From Solea solea (Eukaryota; Chordata; Actinopteri; Pleuronectiformes; Soleidae): a DNA stretch of 64,000 bases. The translations under genes were made by a program, and so were the position numbers. Below are positions 11,201-21,632 of this stretch, one piece after another. The notes under the pieces were generated by a model that was not told where the DNA came from, ran no database searches, and worked only from the letters and a program-made list of their open reading frames with translations. How positions within the stretch are numbered: position 1 is the stretch's first letter; each line of letters begins with the position of its first letter. The stretch lies in contig NC_081138.1 in assembly GCF_958295425.1 (NCBI RefSeq), forward strand, positions 5,010,302-5,074,301. The letters run 5' to 3'.

Positions 11201-14005
11201 GCCACACTGTTTCAGAGCAAAATCACACCCCCAGAATGCGGACTGTGTTGTGATTGGCCAACCAATGAGCGCTTTCCCACTGTCCTGTGATTGGCCAGGT
11301 ACCTGGAAGTGACGTAATTAGCACGTCAGCTCTCAGATACGCAGCTCCCCCTCTGGCCACGATGGATGCTCTGCATCTCAGCAGCTACAATGAGAGTAGT
11401 TCTTCTTCTTCTGTTGCGTACATTCTTGAATGTACGCAACCGGATGTGCCCGGACTAGTGGAGGAGTGGTGAGGTTTCCTGATGACATCATCAGCAAACG
11501 GAAGTGCCATTCCGCTTTACAGAGCCCAGGAAAACAATAAAACCCTATTTTATCAGCAGTGGCTGAACTGTTTGTTCTGAAACTTTAGGGTTTCATAAAC
11601 GAGGTAATGACGCACAAAAGCAGCGTTAATTGGAGCTTCCGGTCTATGTCGCCTTTAAGAAGTACAGCCAAAGATTTGCACTGTAACAGCCACAATTTAG
11701 TTCTTCTGCTGTGTGTTTTTCCTTGTCTATCTTCATTCAACGGTGAAAACACACACACACACAGCTTCTGGAAGCAGCAGTCACAGTGAGGAGCGCAGTT
11801 TAATACAAAGTTTATGGTTTTAAGACCCACAATACTGTGATTTGAAGCATGTAGTGGCTTCTTCAAAACTAATTTTGAAAATAACGAAAAAAGAATTTCT
11901 TTGTTTACTCGGTTTGCGCTCGGCCGACTTAACCTCTGCATGTTTTCGGACTATAAGATGAAACTGGAGAACCTGGAGAAAACACATGCACCAGTGACCT
12001 TCTTGCTGTGAGGCAAGAGCGCGACATCCAACGGAATGATCAAACCGCACAACATTTAGCAAAGTAAATTTCCAAAATCTCAATCTTTAACAGAGGAGTC
12101 TGGTGAATGAACTGATTCTAATGATTCTGTGACGAGTCGGTTAAAATCCATGCAGAAAGGCCCTTGTTCCAACCAGGTTGTAATCATTTCCTCCCATAAT
12201 CTGCATCCCCAGAAACTTCCTTCAGAATGTGGCATTTACAAGCAGACAAACGGAGCCAAAATCAGAGCCTTCTTGGCGATCATGGTAATAATGTTGTTCT
12301 AAATCCTCATATGAATGACATCCTTTCCGTTCTTTCCTAGTACAAACAACAGTGACAAAATCGCTCTGTTGTCTCTGGTCTTCAAAAAAGTGTCAGAGGG
12401 CGATTTGACACAGAATTACTCCTGCAAACTGGAGACCGCCAACCAATACAGTACCTCTGTCACCATTCGTCTCCAAAATGGTATGCCTCCTTGTTTCCTT
12501 TGTTTACTTCATTTTTTTGTCACTCAAATATCAATTTGACACAGCATTTATTATATTTCTTGATTGATTTATGTTTTTATTCTCCTCTTTCTTCCTCTCC
12601 AGTTCGCCCCTCATGGGTGCCACTGGCTGTCAACACTGTGGGCATTGCGGTGGTGATGACTGCGGCGGTCCTTCTATATGTGAAATTTAAAATTTACATC
12701 ACTCTTTTCTTGAGAGACACTCTTGGCTGCCACAGAGGGGTGTCGGGTGAGTCATTTTCGTATCCACTGCATTGATTGATGGCGGTCAGATAATGAAACT
12801 GTGGTGACTGAGGTGTCGTGGTTTTGTTGTTGGGTCAGATGGAAAAAGCTACGACGCCTTCGTGATGTGTTACAAGAGCAACACAGACGCAGGACTGAAC
12901 GCCGATGACAGGCGGTGGCTGGAGATTGTTTTGGAAGAAGAGTTTGGCTACAGACTCTGTCTTCACGATCGTGACATCCAGCTCGGGAAAGGTAAGTACG
13001 GAAACATGAAAACAAGCTTAGTTGAAGTGAGTAGGTCTGCCAACTTCATGATAAGACATGCACTTCACACATAATTATTATTGCACCCATAGTACCCACA
13101 GTACTTGGACAACCAATGAAAAGCGCCCAATTTCTGTCGGATTGTAATGAACGATAGACGGATGGACAGGGCCTGACAGCAGGAGGAGGATTTTATTTTC
13201 CCCTAATTTAAATTGTGCAATCTGAGAACAAAGGAGTCGCTGAGGGGCTGAGGTTGGGCCTGATTGTTACTGAAAAAAAAGGATGGCGACGTACATAAAT
13301 TCATAATCGAAATAATTACAGTGGTCATAAACATCAATAATTGTCTCTGGGTGGCCCTGTGATGGACTGGTGACTTGTCCAGGGTGTACTCCACCTTTCA
13401 CCCCATGTCCCTTGGGATTGGAAGCAGTGGCTCCACAACCCTCATGTGCAGAATGAAGTGGTCGAGAATGAATGAATGAATAAACTGTCATCAGTGGAGT
13501 CAGTATTACAATTGAACATGTTTCCTTAATATCTGGTGGTAAATCACCATCATACTAATACATTAATAAGCAGTACAATACATTTCTGTACATAATGTTC
13601 CTTTCATGAAGTCATGTGTAATCTGAATATTGGTTGGTTGCAGCTGTGGCAAACGCAGTGTTAGAGTGCATAGAGGAAAGCCGGACAGTGGTTCTGGTTC
13701 CCACCTCTCTGGATCCTGGTCTGGGCTCTGGTCTGCTGAGTGCCGTCCATGAAGCCCTCGTGGAGCGGCAGACACGTTTGATTTTCATCAAGAGCGAGAC
13801 GACAAAAGAGATGACGTCAGGTTCCTTACCCGAGGCCTTGCAGCTTCTTAGTGAGGCTGGTGACGGTGTTACCTGGAGAGGCAGGAGTTCCTCCTCATCC
13901 TTCTTGAAACGGTTACGCTTTTACCTTCCGGCTTCACCAAAAGAATTACAGATAAGGCTTCTACAGACATCTAGGACTGAGCTACCCAAAACTTCACAAG
14001 TTTGA
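8252..14005 (+). CDS. il1r1: Interleukin-1 receptor type 1-like (complete, 533 aa)
   Basis: Receptor subunit that would bind IL-1 at the cell surface and signal through a cytoplasmic TIR domain to MyD88/IRAK. Coding exons: 8252-8300, 9276-9522, 9948-10113, 10213-10363, 10453-10515, 10594-10720, 12341-12480, 12603-12746, 12839-12991, 13644-14005; all have GT-AG ends and consistent phases. Residues 1-17 are a hydrophobic signal peptide (LLALFLLTLQ). Three Ig domains follow (TLDCP/YSCSLG; CKFNCPDV/IYTCTRSYL; IECKAV/NYSCKLE). A membrane span is at about 319-340 (IAVVMTAAVLLYV). The TIR domain runs about 363-509: box 1 SYDAFVMCY, box 2 GYRLCLHDRDIQLGK, box 3 FLKRLRFYLP. The loop proline of box 2 is Leu, and box 3 has FL where FW is usual. 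The start has no upstream competitor in frame. Family is certain; exact orthology (il1r1) is probable. Confidence 0.93.
11055..11658. mobile_element. TTAA-flanked MITE (piggyBac-like termini) in IL1R1-like intron 6
   Basis: Ends are TTAAAGGTGACATCGAATGC on the left and, in reverse complement, TTAAAGGCGACATAGACC on the right, flanked by TTAA. It has no transposase. The interior carries an inverted repeat with perfect 13-bp arms (11414-11426 and 11429-11441), CCAAT/ATTGG boxes (about 11250-11300) and a TGACGTAA CRE-like site. Confidence 0.75.
13335..13476 (+). repeat. Dispersed teleost repeat ('CAGGGTGTAC' family) copy
   Basis: Contains TGATGGACTGGTGACTTGTC, CCAGGGTGTACTCCACC and CAACCCTCATGTG, the same order of blocks as at 54291-54410 and 54431-54710. 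It sits in the last intron of the IL1R1-like gene. Class uncertain. Confidence 0.65.
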
Positions 14006-14009
14006 GGCC

Positions 14010-14015
14010 AATAAA
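14010..14015 (+). promoter_or_regulatory. Candidate polyadenylation signal AATAAA
   Basis: A canonical AATAAA only five bases after the TGA of the IL1R1-like gene. If used, the 3' UTR would be extremely short; later signals may be used instead. Confidence 0.4.
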
Positions 14016-15530
14016 TGTTTTCCTAACCATCTGAGGGCCATGTCCAGATTTCAAAGAATGTGGCACAACAGTGAAGTTAAGAAAAAAAGATATTCGAGAA
14101 GCCCTGTCTAATAGTGAGTTTTAATTTAAGCATCTTTTGATGTAAATTTATTCCACAGAGTAAAGAATATTTTGTATGGTCCAATTTGCAACACCTTCAA
14201 GTCCCACAAGTGGGCCATGTCCCACATTTTGGGAAGCACTGATCCAGGTGGAACCTTTTTTCACAATAAAACGATTGGGCACGTTTTCATAAGTATTATA
14301 TTCGTCCTCACTAATCATCATATTTACTGTATTTATATTAATAAAATGTAAAGAATTACAAAAAAGGAATGATAGTTTTTCCAATTAAAGCAATACTATG
14401 TAACTTCTGAGGCGTGGCCTCAGCCTCATTTTGTTGTTGAATCTGTTCAGCAGTAAACGATGTCTCATACAATAGGTCGTCTTAGATTTATTATATCGAT
14501 TCTGAAGCTGTTATTTTAAGGCTAAAAAAAGTTTCAAAGGGGGCAAGATGGAAATCACACTCGATGTTCTGTGATTAAAGAGTGTACATATGCGTTTCAT
14601 TATCATTTAAATGCATTTTAACTTCATTCCCAAATCCACAATGTATATTGTACATGGTCAGACAATAATCTTCACCTCACCTTTTTGCAGAAAAGCAGAT
14701 TCCAAACCTGTGTGAAACCCTGACTTTATCAGAAATTCCATGGATGCTGATAAAAATAATAATAATGATCATAATAATAATTAAATAAATAAATAAATAA
14801 ATTAATAAATAATTTCTTTCTTTTTGGGTCAATTAAGCAACTCAATATCATAGCAACTCTCACTGTTTTAACATATTTTCAATGTTTTTCACGTTTTCTT
14901 TCTCGATTCACTTTAGATATTAAATGTAAATGTTTTTTTTTCCTTTTTCTCGAGCTTTTCACGTGTCTTATATTGTTTTGTTTTTTTCAATATGTTTTAT
15001 TGAGCAACAACCATACATGTGTCACACAATGTAGAACAATGCTTAAAAATACGAAACAGTGCCCACATTTTTTTTTTCACAATACAAACAAAGGGAAAAC
15101 AGGACCAAACAAAAGCGAAACCAAAAACCAACATACAGACAAACAATAAAAAAAATAAAATATATATATCTTTGAATTGGTGGTTAGTTACACTGCAAAT
15201 CCAAAAGACTTAATTTCACCCATCAGGCATAATGTCCAGGGAGTCTATGATGGGTTCCAAGTTTTATCAAATTTCCTCAAGGAGCCTCTAAGGGAAAATC
15301 TTAGCCTCTCAAGTTTTAGTATCTTATGTTGTTTATAAGTTACTTCACTGTTTCCTGATGAGTGCCACACAACAAGCCCATATGATTTTTTTTGTGGTCC
15401 TTCCCTCAACATTTATTGTAATTCCTAATAAGTGAAATAAAACATGTACATTTGTTGCTGAACAGCTAAGTTTATATGTGGGTTCTCTGTGTAAAGCTTG
15501 TTTTATTTATTACATATGTATATGTTTATG

Positions 15531-15533
<3 letters not shown>

Positions 15534-15562
<29 letters not shown>

Positions 15563-15627
15563 TGTATGTATGTATGTATGTATGTATGTATGTATGTATG
15601 TATGTATGTATGTATGTATGTATGTAT
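15534..15627 (+). repeat. (TATG)n microsatellite
   Basis: Roughly 23 uninterrupted tetranucleotide units; every frame reads as a YVCM-type repeat, so long open frames here are artefacts. Confidence 0.98.
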
Positions 15628-15771
15628 ATCATTATTTCAATTTCACTTTACTGGAACACATCCAGAAAATATGTATGCAGTTTTTTGTTTCAAAAAAAAA
15701 AAAAAATACACAAGTTGCATGAGTTAAACTCATTGACAGCTCGCTAATACTGTATATGAGACCAGCTGTGT

Positions 15772-15778
15772 GTATATA

Positions 15779-15829
<51 letters not shown>

Positions 15830-15850
15830 TATGTATGTATGTATATATCA
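15772..15850 (+). repeat. (TA)n-rich microsatellite
   Basis: Alternating TA with minor interruptions, ending in ATGTATGTATG. Confidence 0.95.
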
Positions 15851-16168
15851 GATTACAGCAAAACATTTGAGAAATGATATTCTGCCATTCACATAGGAAG
15901 TGGCTAACAGTTTACATGACTTCTGGTGAATTTCGCAAAGTCGACCCAACAGGAAACCCCCAACACACCACCTCCTACTACAGCTGTGTGTCCTGTCCTC
16001 CACGCAAGAGCCGAGGAACAAACACTACACGACAACAATCAGGAACACGTATGAACAACAACTCAACCGGTTTGTAAAGATTGTAAAAAGAAAATTGTAA
16101 AGAGAGGTGACTCTTAGAATATATATCTATATATATAGATATATATACAGTAGATTCAGGGACACAGA

Positions 16169-19100
16169 ATGCAAACTGGACACATTCTGTTTTTTTTCAT
16201 GTTTCCCATTGTCTTGGAGGGGTGCTGTGGAAGGAACCAAAAGAAAGGTAATTAATTCACATACAAATGATATTATTATTATTATTACTATTATTATTAT
16301 TATTATTATTATTGTTGTTATGAATGTTCTCCTGTTCTCCAACATGACATACGATACAACAGTCAGGGGAGACATACTGTGCAAAATAATGGTCTGTAGG
16401 CTTGATGTTATTTAACCGTTCACTGATTTTGGTCGAATGACACGAATGAATTTATTGTGTTTAAATATGGGGATTGTGAATCGTCTGTGTGAGGGGAGAA
16501 GTTGGCATTCACTGCCCAGGACATGAGCAGCCTTCTGTGTGCCTCATAAAAATCACTTAAGATTGTTTGACTGATGATCGTTTAATTCCATCGTGGATAC
16601 ACAATGATGAAAACTGTATTAATGGAGCATTTTTGTCACACCATACAATCAGAACTAATTTTCCCATTCACAGTAAGTGCAGGACTCACTGGCCTTCAGC
16701 AGGACGTCACACATCAACACTACAGAGCTGTGGAGGGGGAGAGCTTTATGATGCCGTGCATTAAATCTGGTGATGGCTACATTAAAGTGCTGTGGTCCAG
16801 GACTGAAAATGAAGGCCCATCCTTCAGCTGTGGGAGAGTTCCGTTCGTAGCTGAAGCCAAACACACTGGAAAGTACAAGTGTCTCACAAGGTAGATACAT
16901 CATAAACTTTTGTCTTTTTAATGATTCTGACCTCCAAACTCTTTCCTCTTTCTTTATGACACTGCAAGGTAGAGAAGTGAATCATTTGATGGAAATTGCA
17001 CCACAGTGTGAAATGGATTTTGAATGATGCGATTTTTTTTTTCCAGGTTCGGTGCATACGTCATTCTATTCATATCTGTAAAACACATGGAACAAATTTG
17101 CAAGTGCAAGTGAAAGTAGTTCCAAAATCTGTAGTCAGTGTACTCAAATGTAACTTTTGGTCACTGTCACCTTTTAATTTGATTATGTCCCCTATCTTTA
17201 CATCTATGGCAACATCATTATAAGAATTTATATACTTATGATCATATATAAATACATGGTAAATAATATCTAATTGTCCAGTATGTAAGATCAATGACAT
17301 CTAGAATTATAATGAGTTATTTTTGCACCCAACAGCAGTAATTAATGTTAACCTTATTGCAACTTATTGCACACAAACTCTCCCTCAGTCACATCTGATA
17401 GTATTGCTTGACAGAGCCTGTTTCCAGATGAAGGACGCTGCATACCAATAATCAGAGATGGAAAGAGTACTGAAAGTAAAACTAGTAAAAGTAGTAAAAA
17501 GAAGTAGCTTGTTTCAAATTTGCTCCACTTTTTTAACAAGGTTGGGGCTCTTTCTCGTGTCGTGTAAAAAGGACAAGGTGACGCAAATCTCACATTAGTT
17601 GTTTTTTATTTAAAGGCAAACCTTTTACAAATTAAAGTGCTGACAAATTAAAATATGTAAGTCAAAATGGGTCACAGGACACAAATGCTTTAACTTTTTT
17701 CCTTAATTAGCACCAATTCACCTGTCCTCATCATTCACTGCCAAAGTTTCTGGTGCATTTTTGGTCCACGTGTCCATGCTCTCCAGTGGTGGTGAGCTGT
17801 TCTTGCATCTAGAGGTGGTGGAGAAAAGCAGAATTGGATGTTTCCAGCCTGAGAAGAGCGACATAGAGCTGTACATGGGCAGCACTGGAGAGATCCCCTG
17901 CCCCGCACACAACTGTACCAACAACTCAGACGTCGCGTGGTACAAGGTGAAGGGCACACGCACGCATAGGCGGGACGATCCTTTTCACAGTGGAAACATT
18001 GAGGCTTAAATCACAGCAAAAAAAACTCACACGAGTGTGCTCTTCCTTTCAGGGAAACATATCAGTGTCTGAGCTCAGTAGAGAGACCTGTGTGGAGAAC
18101 GGACACTTCCACCTGTGTCCAGTCAAAGGCAAAGTGGATGAGGACGTTTACTTCTGTGATCGAAAAGTCATCGAGCGAGGGGTCACATGGACCTTCAGGA
18201 GGGCCGTGAATGTCAACGTTTTACGTAAGTGCTGTGTGTGTGTATATACTGTATATATACATATATAGTATATGTTAAAACCATGAAGTGAGTAATTTGC
18301 ATGGCAAATTTTATTAAATGAATCCCACATATTTTAGTTATTTGAAGCCTATTCATGAAACTGAAGGAACATTCTTTGAAGACTTTTTGCAACACTTGAA
18401 TTCCTTCAGCTTTTCTTATCTTGCGCCCGTGTGCCGACGTAGAGCTCAAGTTTGTTTTGTACAGTAGCTATATTTTATATTTCATTCGATTTTCCACGAT
18501 ACAGGCAGAACACTGAATATGTGACTTTATTTCCCCATCAAACAGCAAACAGGACAACACCGAAGCCTCCCAATATCATTTATCCTGATGCCAACAGGAC
18601 AGAGAAAGTAGAACTTGGTAAGTTGCATTGGTAAAATATTGCAGCTCTCAGAATTTATAACAATTTTTCACAGCCATATCAAACATGCGATTTCTAAATA
18701 CAGTACTGTGCAAAAGCCTTAGGCAGGCAAACATTAATTTTTTTTTTTGCAATGCTATAATAATCATATATAATTAGTTCTCAATCTCGTTATTAAGAAA
18801 CAACCAGAAAATACCGTAAATATGTAAGCAGTATTAGAAAACAAACATTTTCTGGTGTAAAAAAGGATCATGTACGAAGTAGTGGCTAACACTATGGTCC
18901 GGGTTTGTGACCCAATCCAACCAAGGGCCTTACAGTGTCCAATGAACCTGCAGAGGACCCTGTGATGGACTGATGTGAAGGATATGACTTCAAAACACCG
19001 GAGGCTTGCTGATAAATAAGACCAGCTTTCAGTTGTATCATTCCATGGAAAAGGCCAACGATCAAATCGTTTGACAGACAAATTCCAATTTTGAAGAGGA

Positions 19101-21588
19101 AAAAGTGCAGAGAGGTCACACTAAACTAAACCTTGACTTTTGCCTGTAGAAGCTTTTCTGTGTGTGTGTGTACTTGTGAACCAGTAGAACAGGGGACTTT
19201 GGTGTCGTTATACACTCACAAACAGGGGACTCCACGTTGAACAGGGGACATTTTTCAGGTCCTTGTTAGTCATGCTTTAAATCAAGCTTAAAATCATGTC
19301 TAAGACACTCTGGTGAATTTTTTCAACATTAAGTAAAGTGGGGACTTGCAAGTGTGTGAGTGTTAATGCCCATACTCAGCAGTGCCCCTGCTGGCTGGAG
19401 CAGGGATTTTAACACCTCATTCTCACACGTCGTTTGATAGTTGTAGTGATGGTTAGGGTTAGGGTAAGGGGTAAGAGAATGCATTATGTCTATGAGGTGT
19501 CCTCATTGAGATATAAAATCAAGTTTATGTGTGTGTGGTTGTATCTTAATATAGAGACCATAAACTAAGAAAATAAAAGGATGGCCATTTGAACATGGCC
19601 AAAACCACAAAACTCTATTAGTGGCCTTGCACAGTAACAATAATATAATGTAGTCACTGCTGCTGCTATAACACGATCATGCTTTCTGAATCTTTTCACT
19701 TGTTGAAAAATTATTTAAGTTGTTTACATATTCAGTTACTTTTTAAGTTGTATATATTAACTCGGTACTGATTTGACCATGTCTTTATAATGATGGTTTA
19801 TTGTAATTCGCACTTTTAACGCCTTGTATTTACATGCAGGAGACATCTCCTCTTAGGATGTTAAGGTTTTAACTTAAATTCCCATGTTTTTACTTGTTCT
19901 AGATCAATACCACCGTCTGACCTGTGATGTATGTTTCCAATATGAGAAAAACATTTCAGCCAAGGTACAGTGGTACCTGAATCACGGTGGCAACACAAAG
20001 CGAAGGACTCTGCTGGACATGGAGAGCCCACTGTGAGTCAGAATCAGAATCAGAATACTTTATTGATTCCCGAGTGGAAATTCTTGGCACTGCAGTCTGT
20101 GCCTGCTTGTTAATGTTACCTCACATCATCCACTTTATGTCATGTTGCATCTTGTTACCTCACATTATAGCACGTTACATTAAGATACATCATGTCACAT
20201 TAAGCTAAATCACACTACATGTTTTGTTTTATTTATTTATTTAAGCTTTAGTTATACAGGGAAGACTGCTCTCATTTGAAAGGATGCCCTGTTACAGTTT
20301 TGGCGGAATAAAAAAAGAACAAAAACATACATATACAAATATATACCTACTGTATATACATGCAGAAATACATATAAAATAAAATATAATTAATACTAGT
20401 TGAAGGCAGGGCAACAAACATTACATTATATTACATCACGTTAAATTAAGTTACATTAAATTACATCACGTTACATTGAGTTATATCATGTTACTTTAGG
20501 TTACATCTCATTACATTGTTACATTATATTACATTACATTATGTTACATCATGTTAAATTAAGTTACATTATGTTACATTAAATTACATCATTTTTTAGT
20601 TACATTGAGTTATATCATGTTACTTCAAATCACATTACATTATGTTACATTATATTACATCATTTTTTAGTTACATTGAGTTATATCATGTTACTTTAGG
20701 TTAAATCTCATTACATTGTTACATTATATTACATTACATTATGTTACATCATGTTACTTTACCTAACAGGGCATTACATCAGTGTTTCTTTTCATCAGAA
20801 TCTGAGGATGTGAAATAGAAACAGGTGAAATGCTAATTGCTTTCCATGATTCAGGCCCACACAGCCCATACCTCAGGAATACTGTATCCGCCAGAGCCAC
20901 ATCATTAAAACAGTGACTTCTCAACATTTGAACCACACATATACCTGCTTTGCCAGCAACACTGCTGGGAACGTCAGTGTCACACTCAAGCTTGAGGAGA
21001 GAGGTAAAGGTAATATTGTTTCTACTGTTAGCTTCATGTCTTTGTTTTACTCATATGACAATTTCTCATTACATTTTTACATTCACAATTCTATGGAAGA
21101 GGATTAGAGAAAGGTGAAAATATTTTTGGAAACAAAATAAAAATAAATGGTTGTAAACGTGTATACTAAATGTCACTGAGTTTGTCATGTCAACTTGAAA
21201 AAGGTGTTATGTTGGGTTTTTACTTTGTTAATAATCTAATACGTACAGTTGAAACCAGAAGTTTACATACACTATATAAAAAGACACATATGCTTTCTTT
21301 TTCCCACTGTCTGACATGAAATCAGACAATTACTTTTCCTGGTTTAAATCCGTTAGGATTACCAAAATTATTTCTATTTGCTAAATGCCAGTATAGTGTA
21401 TGTAAACTTCTGGTTTCAACTGTATGTTTTTTTGGACTTGGTTTTCAGTAAAATGGCCCTCACGAGTTGGGTATCCCATTGCATTTTTGCTGCTGGCAGC
21501 AGGAATGGCAATCATTTTGCATATGAAATCGCTGGAACTACAGATTATGTACAGATCCCACTTCCAATTTGGAAACCATGGAGGTCAG

Positions 21589-21632
<44 letters not shown>

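Larger units (their letters stand above)
14016..16168. other. Intergenic spacer between IL1R1-like and IL18R1-like genes
   Basis: A+T-rich, with a TAATAA/TAAA run (about 14755-14815), the TATG microsatellite and AT repeats. A TTAAAGCAATACTATGTAAC end near 14385 resembles a MITE terminus. No gene seen. The last part must contain the promoter and 5' UTR of the next gene, but no clear core element is recognisable. Confidence 0.5.

Noticed and set aside
15476..15747. Overlapping open frames rich in YVCM repeats
   Set aside because: All three frames are translations of the (TATG)n microsatellite.
16604..16673. Start of the IL18R1-like protein at the ATG at 16604
   Set aside because: The exon at 16169-16247 encodes a far better signal peptide and joins in the correct phase 1 to an acceptor at 16673.
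17048..17119. Extra IL18R1 exon after the TTTTTTTTTTCCAG acceptor, reading FGAYVILFIS
   Set aside because: It runs into TGA after about 23 codons. Splicing 16890 directly to 17787 restores the expected Ig D1-D2 linker (GGELFLHLEVVEKSRIGC) in the right phase.
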